Source: Conexibacter woesei Iso977N
GTDB taxonomy: Bacteria; Actinomycetota; Thermoleophilia; Solirubrobacterales; Solirubrobacteraceae
DNA length: 64,000 nt
Direction of reading: 5' to 3'
Assembly: GCF_000424625.1 (NCBI RefSeq)
Contig: NZ_AUKG01000001.1
Location: 620,001-684,000, forward strand
Part shown: in pieces, positions 6,904 through 15,730 of the stretch
Position numbering within the stretch: position 1 is the stretch's first letter
Layout of the letters: every line of letters begins with the position of its first letter
The notes under the pieces: generated by a model
Database searches by the model: none
What the model was told of the DNA's origin: nothing
The model's input: the letters and a program-made list of their open reading frames with translations, nothing else
Translations under genes and position numbers: made by a program

Positions 6904-9189
6904 CTACGGCGGTGGTGCGCCGGTGCCGCCCGCGGCCCCGGTGGTCCCGCCGCCGGTGCCCGGCGCGCCCGTGCCCGCGCCGGTCGTGCCGTTGCCGGTC
7001 CCCGCGGTCCCGGTCCCGTTGCCGGTCGCGCCCGTGCCGCCGCCGGTCCCGGTCGTCCCGGTCCCGCCGCCGGTCGTCGGCTGGCCCTGCGGCGGCGACG
7101 CGTACTGGTCGCTCGGGTACCTCGCCGAGCCGTTGCCGGTGCCGGTCCCGTCAGCGCCGTTGCTGCCGATCCCCGGCCTCTTGTCCGGGCTGGTCGTGTA
7201 CGACCCCGGATCGACCTGGTTGTCCTTGACGCCGGTCCTGGAGTACTTGCCGAAGAACGGCGTCGAGACGAACGGCTGCCTGGGCTTCGGGAAGTCCCCG
7301 CAGTAGTTGCCGTGCGCGGTCTTCATGTACTCGCCCCAGATCGGCGCCGCGACCGCGCCGCCCTGCGCGTTGGCGCCGAGCGTCCGGCGGTCGTTGGCGT
7401 GGCCGACCCAGACCGAGGTGGACAGCTTCGGCGTGTAGCCGACGAACCACGCGTCGGTGAAGTCGTCGACCGTGCCGGTCTTGCCCGCGGCCGGGCAGCC
7501 GATCTGCGCCCGGACGCCGGTGCCCGACTGGACGTTCTCCTTCAGGATCTTCGTCGCCTCGGCGGTGACGCCGTCCTCGAACGCCCTGTGGCGGTGGGGC
7601 CTCTCGACGTGGCAGTCGAAGCCGCCGAGCCGCTTGGGGAAGCAGACCTTCGTGACGGCCGTGACCTTGTTGCGCCACCCACCGGACGCGATCGTCGCGT
7701 ACGCGTTGGCCATCTCCAGCGGCGAGACGCCGTGCTTGAGGCCGCCCAGGCCCTCGGCCGGGACGCTCTCCATCGGCGACTTGACGCCCATGTCGCGCGC
7801 GGTCTGCGTCACGTTCGGCGGCCCGACGTCGAGGTCGAGCTGCTGGTAGACGGTGTTGTCGGACGTCAGCGTCGCCTTGACGAGGTTCTCGCGGCCCGCG
7901 TAGGTGCCCTCGAACGTGTGCACGTCGATCGGGCCGTAGGTGGGGTCGTTGAACTTCAGCGGCATCGACGTGTAGGTCGTCGAGTCCGGGTTGACGCCCC
8001 TGCGCAGGGCGGTCATCAAGACCATCACCTTGAACGTCGAGCCCGCCGCGTAGCCGCCCTGGGACGCGAGGTCGAACTTCGACTGCGCGTAGTTGCCGGT
8101 CGACGCCATCGCCTTGAGGTCGCCGTTGGCCGGGTCGACGGTGACGATCGCGCCCGAGCGGTCGGTCCCGCCGAGGTTGTCGTCCAGCGCCTTGCGCGCC
8201 GCGCGCTGCATCTTCAGGTTCAGCGTCGTGTAGATGTGCATGCCGCCGGCCTGCACCTTCTTCGCGCCGTACTCGTCGACGAGCTGCTGCTTGACGTAGT
8301 CGTAGAAGTAGGACTCGCGCTTCTTGGAGTAGTAGCCGTTGGCCTTCACTCCGAGCCTGGACCTGATCGCCCTCGCGGCCGCCGCCTGCGTGATGTAGCC
8401 CTGGTCGGCCATGTGGCGCAGGACGTCGTCGCGACGCGCGCGCGCCGCCTGCGCCGACAGGAACGGGTTGTACAGCGACGGCGCCTGCGGCAGGCCGGCC
8501 AGCAGCGCCGCCTGGGCCAGCGTCAGCTTGTTGGCGGGCTTGTCGAAGAAGATGCGCGCCGCGGCCTGGATCCCGATCGCGGTCTTGCCGCCGACCGTGC
8601 CGTACGGGACGTTGTTGAGGTACTGGTCCAGGATCCAGCGCTTGCCCTTGCGCCCCGGGTGCTGGTTCTCCAGCTCCTCGGCGAGCTTCGCCTCGCGGAT
8701 CTTGCGCTTGTAGCCCTCGACGCCGGTCCGGACCCTGTCCCTGGTGTACATGTTGCGGATCAGCTGCATCGTCAGCGTCGAGCCGCCCTGGACGTCGTCC
8801 TTGGACTCCAGGTTCTTGACCGCCGCGCGGACGACGCCCTCGAAGTCGACGCCCTTGTGCTCGAAGAAGCGCCGGTCCTCGATCGCGACCGTCGCGTCGC
8901 GCATCACCTGCGGGATCTGCCTGCCGGTGATCGGCGTGCGCAGGACGTCGGAGGAGATGAAGCCCAGGCGGCTGCCGTCGGCGGCGTAGATGACCGACGC
9001 GGCGCCCTGGTCCAGGGGCTTGATCGTGTCCAGCGTCGGGCCGGAGTTGGCGACCGAGACGACCCAGCCGACCGCGCCGAGCCCGGCGAGGGCGGCGAAC
9101 GTCGTGAGGACGCCGATGGCGAGGAAGAGCGGCCGGGCAGGGCCGCCCCTGTTCCGGCGCCGACGGCGCTGTCGTTCGCGGCGAGACAT
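6904..9189 (-). CDS. Class A penicillin-binding protein (transglycosylase/transpeptidase)
   Basis: This 761-residue bifunctional peptidoglycan synthase has an arginine-rich cytoplasmic start, one TM helix at about 21-47, and then a GT51 transglycosylase with catalytic Glu104 in ATVAIEDRRFFEHKGVD, GGSTLTMQLIRN and RKIREAKLAEELE. The penicillin-binding transpeptidase has STFK at about 383-386, SDN in LTSDNTVYQQ, and KTGT at about 570. The last roughly 120 residues are a low-complexity Gly/Thr/Pro tail probably exposed at the surface. ATG at 9189 begins MSRRERQRRR, with no clear Shine-Dalgarno. A TAGAAT hexamer lies about 60 nt upstream. The family is certain; which PBP paralogue is not. Confidence 0.95.
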   Translation of the reverse strand: MSRRERQRRRRRNRGGPARPLFLAIGVLTTFAALAGLGAVGWVVSVANSGPTLDTIKPLDQGAASVIYAADGSRLGFISSDVLRTPITGRQIPQVMRDATVAIEDRRFFEHKGVDFEGVVRAAVKNLESKDDVQGGSTLTMQLIRNMYTRDRVRTGVEGYKRKIREAKLAEELENQHPGRKGKRWILDQYLNNVPYGTVGGKTAIGIQAAARIFFDKPANKLTLAQAALLAGLPQAPSLYNPFLSAQAARARRDDVLRHMADQGYITQAAAARAIRSRLGVKANGYYSKKRESYFYDYVKQQLVDEYGAKKVQAGGMHIYTTLNLKMQRAARKALDDNLGGTDRSGAIVTVDPANGDLKAMASTGNYAQSKFDLASQGGYAAGSTFKVMVLMTALRRGVNPDSTTYTSMPLKFNDPTYGPIDVHTFEGTYAGRENLVKATLTSDNTVYQQLDLDVGPPNVTQTARDMGVKSPMESVPAEGLGGLKHGVSPLEMANAYATIASGGWRNKVTAVTKVCFPKRLGGFDCHVERPHRHRAFEDGVTAEATKILKENVQSGTGVRAQIGCPAAGKTGTVDDFTDAWFVGYTPKLSTSVWVGHANDRRTLGANAQGGAVAAPIWGEYMKTAHGNYCGDFPKPRQPFVSTPFFGKYSRTGVKDNQVDPGSYTTSPDKRPGIGSNGADGTGTGNGSARYPSDQYASPPQGQPTTGGGTGTTGTGGGTGATGNGTGTAGTGNGTTGAGTGAPGTGGGTTGAAGGTGAPPP

Positions 9190-9250
9190 GGGTTCGGGGA
9201 GCGTGCGAGCGTTGTCGCGGCCCTCCCGAGGCCACGCCCGCGAGGTCCTG

Positions 9251-9256
9251 ATTCTA
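9251..9256 (-). promoter_or_regulatory. Candidate -10 element TAGAAT for the PBP gene
   Basis: TAGAAT on the minus strand in the 112-bp gap before the PBP gene is the best match to a -10 consensus there. It would give a leader of about 55 nt. No good -35 is seen at 16-18 bp. Confidence 0.35.
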
Positions 9257-9301
9257 GCCCGCTCGCGGGAGTCCTTCGCCGACGAACTGTCAGGACACGC
9301 G

Positions 9302-10081
9302 TCAGCGCACGCCCGCGCCGCGCAGCGCGCCGAGCGCGGAGGCGCGCAGATCGCCCTCCCTCGCCAGGCGTTCGGATGGCGGTCCGGGCGCGCCCATGAC
9401 GAGGATCCGGACGCCCTCGTGGGTCGTCTCGGCGATCCGCGCGCGCACGCCCTCCAGCGCCCGGATCGCCTCCAGGGCGGCCGCTTCGTCGGCGTCCGGC
9501 GCCAGCCAGACCGACACCTCGGTCGCCACGGTCGGCGAGCGGATCGAGTCGTTGCGGATGATCCCGCCGGCCAGGCGCTCGTTCGGGACCAGCAGGCGCG
9601 AGTCGGCGCCGGTGCGCAGCCACGTGTAGGTCAGCCCGACGTCCTCGACGGTCCCGGTCTCGCCCTCGAACGTGACGAGGTCGCCGATCCGGATCGGCTG
9701 GACGACCGCCAGCAGGATCCCCGCGACCGCGTTGGCCAGCGTCTGGCGGGCCGCGAAGCCGATGACGGCGGCGGTGATCGCCGACGACGCCAGGATCGTG
9801 TGGCCGATCTGGTCGAGCGCGTCGAACTCGCTCAGCGCGACCGCCACGACGATGATCCCGACGACCGCCTCGATCGCCCGCCGCGCGAAGCGCAGCCGCG
9901 TCGCGGTGTCCCGCGACAGACCGGCCTCGCCGGTGAGCGCGCCCACGGCACGCGTCGCCCGCCGGACCAGGTAGCGGTCGAAGAAGAAGACGATCAGCGC
10001 GCCCGCGAGCAGGATGCCCACGGCGGTGAACAGGTTGTCGTACTTATCGAGGAACGACTCGGATGCGAGGATGTGCAGCAC
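9302..10081 (-). CDS. Small-conductance mechanosensitive channel family (MscS) protein
   Basis: This is a 259-residue inner-membrane channel for osmotic down-shock. TM helices are at about 15-33, 60-78 and a pore helix around 85-110, where AAVIGFAARQTLANAVAG corresponds to the Gly/Ala-rich TM3 of MscS. VVQPIRIGDLVTFEGETGTVEDVG and NERLAGGIIRNDS mark the beta domain. The GTG at 10081 is chosen because TACGGT lies 10 nt upstream. The reading frame stays open far upstream, but that part overlaps the divergent gene. It is shorter than E. coli MscS by about 30 residues. Confidence 0.9.
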   Translation of the reverse strand: MLHILASESFLDKYDNLFTAVGILLAGALIVFFFDRYLVRRATRAVGALTGEAGLSRDTATRLRFARRAIEAVVGIIVVAVALSEFDALDQIGHTILASSAITAAVIGFAARQTLANAVAGILLAVVQPIRIGDLVTFEGETGTVEDVGLTYTWLRTGADSRLLVPNERLAGGIIRNDSIRSPTVATEVSVWLAPDADEAAALEAIRALEGVRARIAETTHEGVRILVMGAPGPPSERLAREGDLRASALGALRGAGVR

Positions 10082-11363
10082 CGTGGGCGTGACCGTACAA
10101 AAGCGCCGGGCCCAGCGCCTGCGCGCCGCGTGGTCGTCCTGGCGACCCGACGTCGCCGTCGCCTGGCGCGCGCTGTGGGCGTCGCGGCTGCTGGTCTGGG
10201 TCTCCGGCCTCGGCGCGATCGCGATCTGGGGGATCCACAAGACCCACGAGCACGACTTCGACCGGGCCGGGCTGACGCGCCCGTTCGGCGGGTTCCTGGA
10301 CACCTTGGTCGCGCCCGCCGCGCGCTGGGACTCCTACTGGTACCTGGACATCGCCCACCACGGCTACCAGGCGTCGCCGAACCGCCCCGCGTTCTTCCCG
10401 TTGTACCCCATGTCGATCAAGGCGATCGCGTGGGTGACCGGCGAGCCGCTGCTCGTCGGCCTGTTGTTGTCGTTCATCTGCTTCTTGGTGGCCTTGGCCG
10501 CGTTCCACCGCCTGGCCGTGATCGAGGTCGGAGCGGACGGCGCGCGCTGGGCGGTCTGGGGCCTCGTCCTGTTCCCGGGCTCGCTGTGGTTCAGCGCGGT
10601 CTACAGCGAGTCGCTGTTCCTGATGGTGTCGGTCGGCGCCGTGCTGTGCGCGCGCCGCGAGCGCTTCGCGTGGGCGGGCGTGCTCGGCGCGCTGGGCGCC
10701 GCGACGCGCAGCGCCGGGCTGGTCCTGATGCTCCCGCTGGCGCTGCTGTGGTGGGACGCCTACCGCGGCGCGCAGCCGCGCACCGCCGCCCGCCCCTCGC
10801 CGCTCAGCCTCGGCTGGGTCCTGCTCGTCCCGCTCGGCCTCGTCGCCTACTGCGGCTACCTCGCGGCCGACGGCGGCTCGTGGCACGCGCCGTTCGCCGC
10901 CCAGGACGTGTGGCACCGCGCGTTCAAGGGCCCGTTCTACGGGATCAACCAGGGCGCGATCGCCGCGTGGGACGGGCTGCGCCAGATCGTCCACGGCTCG
11001 CCGACGCCGGTCTACTGGGACCGCGCGGGCGGCGACAGCATCGCGGTCGGCCGCCACGACGTCGCGCTGTTCCTGTGCCTCGTGCTCGGCGCGATCGGGC
11101 TGGTCGGCGCGTTCCGGCGCCTGCCGCTCGCCCACGGCGCCTACGCGCTGTGCGCGCTGCTGCTGCCGCTCAGCTACCCGGTCGGCCCGCAGCCGCTGAT
11201 GTCGCTGCCGCGCTTCGAGGCCGTCCTGTACCCGCTGTTCCTCTGGCTCGGCTGGTGGCTGGCGCGCCGCGGCACGCTCTGGCGCGTGGCCGTCCTCGGG
11301 ACGTTCGCCGTCTTCCTCGCCGCCTGCTCGGCGCTGTTCTCGACCTGGCACTGGGTCGCATGA
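10071..11363 (+). CDS. GT-C membrane mannosyltransferase, PIG-V-like
   Basis: This polytopic protein of about 430 residues has a luminal-side motif typical of the PIG-V/GT-C group: RWDSYWYLDIAHHGY, followed by FFPLYP. These glycosyltransferases take sugar from a polyprenyl-phosphate donor and act on the outer face of the membrane. At least eight hydrophobic segments are visible. The start is uncertain: ATG 10071 (GAGG directly before it) and GTGs at 10083 and 10089 are possible, all within or beside the 5' end of the divergent mscS-like gene. It is coupled by ATGA to the HAD hydrolase. The acceptor is unknown. Confidence 0.83.
   Translation: MCSTVGVTVQKRRAQRLRAAWSSWRPDVAVAWRALWASRLLVWVSGLGAIAIWGIHKTHEHDFDRAGLTRPFGGFLDTLVAPAARWDSYWYLDIAHHGYQASPNRPAFFPLYPMSIKAIAWVTGEPLLVGLLLSFICFLVALAAFHRLAVIEVGADGARWAVWGLVLFPGSLWFSAVYSESLFLMVSVGAVLCARRERFAWAGVLGALGAATRSAGLVLMLPLALLWWDAYRGAQPRTAARPSPLSLGWVLLVPLGLVAYCGYLAADGGSWHAPFAAQDVWHRAFKGPFYGINQGAIAAWDGLRQIVHGSPTPVYWDRAGGDSIAVGRHDVALFLCLVLGAIGLVGAFRRLPLAHGAYALCALLLPLSYPVGPQPLMSLPRFEAVLYPLFLWLGWWLARRGTLWRVAVLGTFAVFLAACSALFSTWHWVA
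10092..10097 (-). promoter_or_regulatory. Putative -10 hexamer TACGGT for the mscS-like gene
   Basis: TACGGT on the minus strand is followed by 10 nt and the GTG at 10081. It lies inside the first codons of the divergent gene, so the two transcription units overlap at their 5' ends. Confidence 0.4.
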
Positions 11364-12100
11364 GGGCGCCGAAGGCGGTCTTCCTCGACGCGCTCGGGAC
11401 GCTCGTCGCGCTGGAGCCGCCCGCGCCGCTGCTGATGGCCGGGCTCGCGAGGGCCGATCCGCCGGTGAGGATCACGCTCGAGGAGGCCGCCGCGGCGATG
11501 CGCGTGGAGATGGCCTATTACAAGATCCACCACGACCTGGCGGTCGACAGGGACGCGCTCGAGGACCTCCGCCACGCGTGCACCGAGGCGCTGCGCCGCG
11601 CGCTGCCCGAGCCCGCCCGCGCCGTCGAGAAGCTGCAGCCGATCATGATGGCCGCGCTGCGCTTCCGCGCCTACCCGGACGCCGAGCCCGCGCTGAAGGC
11701 GCTGCGCGCCGCCGGGGTCACGCTGATCGTCGTGTCCAACTGGGACGTCTCGCTGCACGACGCGCTGCGCGACACCGGCCTGGACCGGCTGGTCGACGGC
11801 GCGATCTCCTCGGCCGAGGTCGGCGCGGCCAAGCCGAGCACCGCGATCTTCGACTACGCGCTCGGCCTCGCCGACGACCCCGCGCCGCGCGACGTCTGGC
11901 ACGTCGGCGACTCGGTCGAGGCCGACGTCGCCGGCGCCCGCGCCGCCGGCCTGCGGCCGATCTTCGTCGACCGGTCGGCCGAGACGGGTGCGGCGCCGCC
12001 GGTCCTGCCCGCGGGCGTGGCCCGGATCGCCGACCTGCGCGCGCTGCCCGCGGCCTTGATCCGCCCGCAAGCTCCGCGCCCTAGCCTTCGCGGGCGATGA
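11360..12100 (+). CDS. HAD-superfamily hydrolase (HDHD3-like)
   Basis: This is a 246-residue cytosolic phosphatase-type protein. Motif I reads FLDALGTLV, the DA(L/V)GTL variant seen in the REG-2/HDHD3 subgroup. It keeps the nucleophilic Asp but not the usual second Asp. Motif II is VVSNWD, motif III lysine is in GAAKPSTAIF, and motif IV is WHVGDSVEADVAGARAAG. A helical cap lies between residues of about 20 and 95. It overlaps both neighbours by 4 nt (ATGA), indicating one operon with the mannosyltransferase and the CPBP protease. The substrate cannot be predicted. Confidence 0.88.
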   Translation: MRAPKAVFLDALGTLVALEPPAPLLMAGLARADPPVRITLEEAAAAMRVEMAYYKIHHDLAVDRDALEDLRHACTEALRRALPEPARAVEKLQPIMMAALRFRAYPDAEPALKALRAAGVTLIVVSNWDVSLHDALRDTGLDRLVDGAISSAEVGAAKPSTAIFDYALGLADDPAPRDVWHVGDSVEADVAGARAAGLRPIFVDRSAETGAAPPVLPAGVARIADLRALPAALIRPQAPRPSLRGR

Positions 12101-13035
12101 GCACGACCCCGTCGTATCCGGCGCCGCCGGAGCAGCCCGAGCGCCCGCGCGCGGCAACGCCCGCGCCCGGCGGCGACGGCGCGTTCTCCGGCGACAGCCC
12201 GGCGGCGCGCGCGATCCCGAACTGGCCCGGCTGGTCGGCGCCGGCCGCGCTGATCGCGGGCTTCCTCGGCGCGCTGGTCCTCGGGCTCGTGATCGCGCTG
12301 ATCGGCGCGTTGTTCGGCGCCAGCATCTCGGACGGCCACACGTCGCCGTCGGTCTCGATCGCGTCGGTCATCGCCCAGGACGCCTGCCTGATCGCCGCCG
12401 CGCTGCTGTTCGCGCGCATGGTCACGTTCCCGCGCCCGCGCCAGTTCGGGCTGAACCGGCCGCTGTCGCTGCCGATGGCGGCCGCGTTCGTGGTCGGCGG
12501 CTACCTGGTGTTCATCGTCGTCTCCTACGTGTGGCTGACCGCGATCGGACAGTCCGGGACCAAGGACACGATCACCGAGGACCTCGGCGCGAAGGACTCG
12601 ACGGTCGCGCTGGTCTTCGTGACGTTCGTCGTGACCGTCTGCGCGCCGCTGGCCGAGGAGTTCCTGTTCCGCGGGTACTTCTTCGGCGCGCTGCGCTCCA
12701 ACGGCTTCTGGTTCGCCGCCGGCTTCACCGGCCTGGCCTTCGGGATCGTGCACGTCTTCGGCTCGCCGATCGCGTTCATCGTCCCGCTCGCGCTGCTCGG
12801 CGGCGGGCTCTGCTGGATCCGCGAGAAGACCGCGTCGCTGTACCCGGGGATCGCGCTGCACTGCCTCAACAACTCGCTGGCGATGGCGTCCAGCGAGCAC
12901 TGGTCGTGGGAGGTCCCGGTCGTCCTGATCGGCGCACCGCTGTGCATCGCCACGTTCATCTGGCTGGGCCTGAGGGCGTGGCCGGCGGCCCGTCCGCAGG
13001 CCGGACCGGTGAGCGCCACGGCGCCAACCGGCTGA
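12097..13035 (+). CDS. CPBP-family intramembrane metalloprotease
   Basis: This is a 312-residue Rce1/CPBP (Abi) protein. A Pro-rich cytoplasmic segment of about 45 residues precedes roughly eight TM helices. The family motifs are present: EExxxR in APLAEEFLFRGYFF, the FGIVHV histidine and the LHCLNNS histidine/asparagine motif, all expected to form the zinc and water site within the membrane. It overlaps the HAD gene by ATGA. A TAGCCT hexamer 9 nt before the ATG could be an internal leaderless promoter. The substrate is unknown. Confidence 0.9.
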   Translation: MSTTPSYPAPPEQPERPRAATPAPGGDGAFSGDSPAARAIPNWPGWSAPAALIAGFLGALVLGLVIALIGALFGASISDGHTSPSVSIASVIAQDACLIAAALLFARMVTFPRPRQFGLNRPLSLPMAAAFVVGGYLVFIVVSYVWLTAIGQSGTKDTITEDLGAKDSTVALVFVTFVVTVCAPLAEEFLFRGYFFGALRSNGFWFAAGFTGLAFGIVHVFGSPIAFIVPLALLGGGLCWIREKTASLYPGIALHCLNNSLAMASSEHWSWEVPVVLIGAPLCIATFIWLGLRAWPAARPQAGPVSATAPTG

Positions 13036-13053
13036 TCTCTTACGGAGCGGGGG

Positions 13054-13059
13054 TACGAT
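13054..13059 (+). promoter_or_regulatory. Putative -10 hexamer TACGAT for the L,D-transpeptidase gene
   Basis: TACGAT lies in the 34-bp gap and is followed by 10 nt and ATG 13070. No Shine-Dalgarno is evident. Confidence 0.45.
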
Positions 13060-13069
13060 TTCCGCGCCT

Positions 13070-14116
13070 ATGCACCGCCCAGCCGTCGCCGCCGCCGTCC
13101 TGACCACCCTCGCGCTGGCGGCTCCGGTCGCCGCCTCGGCGCAGACCACGACGGGCGCGCCGTCCTCGACGACCGCGCCCTCGACCACCACGCCGCCGCC
13201 GACCACGCCGGTCCCGGCGCCTGCGCCCGCGCCGGCCGCCAGGGGCACGCTGAGCGTGACGCTGGAGAAGGTCAACGGCAGGTCCGCAGCGATCCTCAGC
13301 GGCCAGCGCTTCCGCGTGCGCGGGACGGTCAGGCCGTACGTCGCGGGCCAGAGGGTCGTCGTGCGCTTCTACCGCGGCGACAGGAAGCTGGCGTCCAAGG
13401 CCGTGACCGTGAAGGGCAGGGACGGCGCGGCCAGCGGCTCGTTCGTCCTCGGCTACACGGCCAGGAAGGCCGGGCACATCACGGTCCGCGCCTCGCACCG
13501 CGCGACGGCGCAGCTGCTGACGCTGAAGGCCAAGGGCAAGGGCGTCGACGTCCTGCCGCTGCGCGCCGCGCCCGGGTCAAAGGGGCTTGCCGTCCGGATC
13601 CTGCAGACCAAGTTGAAGGCCTTGGGCTACGTGATCGGGCAGAAGGGCCTGTACGACGCCCGCACCGCCCGCGCGGTCCTCGCGTTCCGCAAGGTCACCG
13701 GGATGGCCCGGATCGAGACGGCCAGCGCCGACGTCTTCCGCAAGCTCGCCCACGGCGCCGGTGCCTTCAAGGTGCGGTTCCCGAAGCAGGGCCACCATGT
13801 CGAGGCGAACCTGTCGCTGCAGGTGCTGGCGCTGATCAACGGCTCGAAGGTCGAGCGGATCTACCCGATCTCGTCGGGCAAGCCCTCGACCCCGACCGTG
13901 CTCGGCACGTTCCGCGTGTACTCCAAGACGCCGGGCACCAACGCCAAGGGCATGGTCTACACCTCCTACTTCCACGGCGGCTACGGCATCCACGGCTACG
14001 CGGAGGTCCCAACCTTCGCCGCCTCCCACGGCTGCCTGCGCACCCCCGTCCCCGACGCCATCCCGATCTTCAACTGGATCAAGTACGGCGACTACGTGGA
14101 CGTGTATCCGGGCTAG
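13070..14116 (+). CDS. Secreted L,D-transpeptidase (YkuD) with peptidoglycan-binding domain
   Basis: This is a 348-residue exported protein. A signal peptide (residues 1 to about 24, ending ASAQT) is followed by a Thr/Pro-rich linker, an Ig-like or Greek-key beta region (about 60-150), a PG_binding_1 domain (about 165-215; VRILQTKLKALGY, LYDARTARAVLAFRK), and a YkuD catalytic domain. The active site HGY...SHGCLR is intact, with the nucleophilic Cys at about 322 and the catalytic His just before it. The enzyme forms 3-3 peptidoglycan cross-links. The domain order is common in Solirubrobacterales-type actinobacteria. Confidence 0.95.
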   Translation: MHRPAVAAAVLTTLALAAPVAASAQTTTGAPSSTTAPSTTTPPPTTPVPAPAPAPAARGTLSVTLEKVNGRSAAILSGQRFRVRGTVRPYVAGQRVVVRFYRGDRKLASKAVTVKGRDGAASGSFVLGYTARKAGHITVRASHRATAQLLTLKAKGKGVDVLPLRAAPGSKGLAVRILQTKLKALGYVIGQKGLYDARTARAVLAFRKVTGMARIETASADVFRKLAHGAGAFKVRFPKQGHHVEANLSLQVLALINGSKVERIYPISSGKPSTPTVLGTFRVYSKTPGTNAKGMVYTSYFHGGYGIHGYAEVPTFAASHGCLRTPVPDAIPIFNWIKYGDYVDVYPG

Positions 14117-14122
14117 GCGTAC

Positions 14123-14635
14123 ATGTTGGTCCGCCCGGACGCGGAGCTGCGCGCGTCGTTCCTGGCCGCGCTGGACGAGTTCCGGGCGGAGGGGCGGTAC
14201 CTCGACCTGGACCCGGAGTGGCTGGCCGAGCCGGACGCGTTCGCCGCGTGGGTCGACGCGGTGCGGCGCCAGGCGCTGCGCGACGAGCCGCGGCCCGAGG
14301 GCTGGCGGCCGACGACCATGTTGTGGTGGGTGGTCCAAGGTGAATATGTCGGTCGCGTCGCGCTGCGCCATGTCCTGACGCCCGCGACCGCCGGCGTCGG
14401 CGGCCACCTCGGCTACGACGTCCGACCGAGCGCCCGCCGCCGCGGCCACGCCACCGCGATGCTGCGCGCCGCGCTGCCGTTCGCCCGCAGCCTCGGCCTG
14501 CCCGAGCTGCTCGTCACCTGCGACCGCACCAACGAACCCTCCCGCCGCGTCATCACCGCCGCCGGCGGCGAACCCCTCGACCCCTACAACGACGAGCTGC
14601 GCTTCCGGGTCCCGACCGGGACGCCCTACCGTTAG
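14123..14635 (+). CDS. GNAT-family N-acetyltransferase
   Basis: This is a 170-residue acetyl-CoA-dependent acetyltransferase. The GNAT core is visible: a beta4 strand (GVGGHLGYDVRPSARRRGHATAML) containing the RRRGHA pyrophosphate-binding loop, then alpha3, LLVTCDRTNEPSRRVITAAGG (the typical N...S..vi.a.Gg pattern), and a short C-terminal strand. It begins 6 nt after the L,D-transpeptidase stop, so it is likely co-transcribed. Its TAG stop abuts the TAG stop of the convergent gene within the sequence TAGCTA. The substrate is unknown. Confidence 0.87.
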   Translation: MLVRPDAELRASFLAALDEFRAEGRYLDLDPEWLAEPDAFAAWVDAVRRQALRDEPRPEGWRPTTMLWWVVQGEYVGRVALRHVLTPATAGVGGHLGYDVRPSARRRGHATAMLRAALPFARSLGLPELLVTCDRTNEPSRRVITAAGGEPLDPYNDELRFRVPTGTPYR

Positions 14636-15730
14636 CTAGATGTAGGGGTTGGTTGCCGTCTCGGCGGCGAGGTGGTGGAGCAGGGCGGGCATGCCGCCGG
14701 AGGTGAAGGCTGCGCGCTGGCGGTCGGCGCCGTTGCCGAGTTGGAGGATGCGGGTGACTTCCTCCAGCGCGAAGGCGTCGCCGCCTGCCGCGGCCGCGCG
14801 GGCGACCGCGTCCTGGGCGATCTCGCGAACTGGGCGGCGGGTGCCGTTGTGCAGGAGCGTCGCGGCGAGGCCGTCGCGGGCTGCGCGGAACGAGGACTCC
14901 ATCAGCGCCTCGCGCGGCGTCCAGCCGCCCGCAGGCACCCGCGCGTCCTCGGCGGCCAGGGCAAGGCCATGCACAAGGGCGACGAGCCCGAGCACGGTGT
15001 CCAGCGAGGACTGCGCGTCCATCGCGCGGACCTCGACGGTCCCTAGCCTCGGGTGCGGCCGGATGTCCCACCACAGGAACGTGTAGTCCGGCGCGTCGCC
15101 CGCGGCGACGACACTGGCGACGCTCGACTCGAAGTCGTCGAACGACGAGAACGCGCGCGGGATCTCGCTGCGCGGATAGCCCCGGAACAGCTGCGCGCGC
15201 GACGTCGCCAGCCCCGAGTCGACCCCGTGCCAGAACGGGGAGTTCGCCGCCAAGGCCTGCAACAACGGCAGCCACTCGCGCAGGCCGTTGTAGACGTGGA
15301 TCGCGGTCGCCTCGTCGGGCATCCCGACGTGGACGTGCAGCGCGCACGTCGGCGTCCGGCGCAGCAGCCCCCGCAGCTGCGCGTGGATCTCGTGGTAGCG
15401 CGGCTCGTCGACATGGACAACATCGCCCCACGCGCCGTCCGGGTGGATCCCCGCGCCGATCAGCCCGGAGCCCGCGCCCGCCGCGGCGGCCAGCGCCCGT
15501 GCGCGCAGCTCCGCGACCGCCCTGACGCCGTCCTCCGGCGTCCTGGCCACCGGCGAGGCGACCTCGACCAGCGCCGCGTAGGTGTCCGGGTGCGCGCTGC
15601 CGGAGCCGGCGGGCACGTCGATCGCGCCGAGCACCTCGGCGCTGCCGTGCTTCAGCGCCAGCGTCGCCGCGTCGACGACGATCAGCTCCTCTTCGACGCC
15701 GAGCGCGAACGCCCGGCCGAACGCGCTCAC
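14636..15730 (-). CDS. Glutamate-cysteine ligase family 2 / carboxylate-amine ligase (YbdK-like)
   Basis: This is a 364-residue ATP-dependent carboxylate-amine ligase of the GCS2 group. It begins AFGRAFALGVEEELIVVD, the family N-terminal motif. CALHVHVGMPD provides the metal/ATP-binding histidines, and SLVHPRLGTVEVR-like sequence (RPHPRLGTVEVRAMD) is also typical. In actinobacteria related enzymes include EgtA and YbdK; without ergothioneine or mycothiol genes nearby the product is not assigned. The GTG at 15730 overlaps the upstream stop (GTGA). Confidence 0.88.
   Translation of the reverse strand: MSAFGRAFALGVEEELIVVDAATLALKHGSAEVLGAIDVPAGSGSAHPDTYAALVEVASPVARTPEDGVRAVAELRARALAAAAGAGSGLIGAGIHPDGAWGDVVHVDEPRYHEIHAQLRGLLRRTPTCALHVHVGMPDEATAIHVYNGLREWLPLLQALAANSPFWHGVDSGLATSRAQLFRGYPRSEIPRAFSSFDDFESSVASVVAAGDAPDYTFLWWDIRPHPRLGTVEVRAMDAQSSLDTVLGLVALVHGLALAAEDARVPAGGWTPREALMESSFRAARDGLAATLLHNGTRRPVREIAQDAVARAAAAGGDAFALEEVTRILQLGNGADRQRAAFTSGGMPALLHHLAAETATNPYI

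Noticed and set aside
10014-10070. Upstream extension of the mannosyltransferase to an earlier in-frame start
   Set aside because: It would overlap most of the first 20 codons of the divergent MscS-like gene, and the residues do not resemble the family N-terminus.
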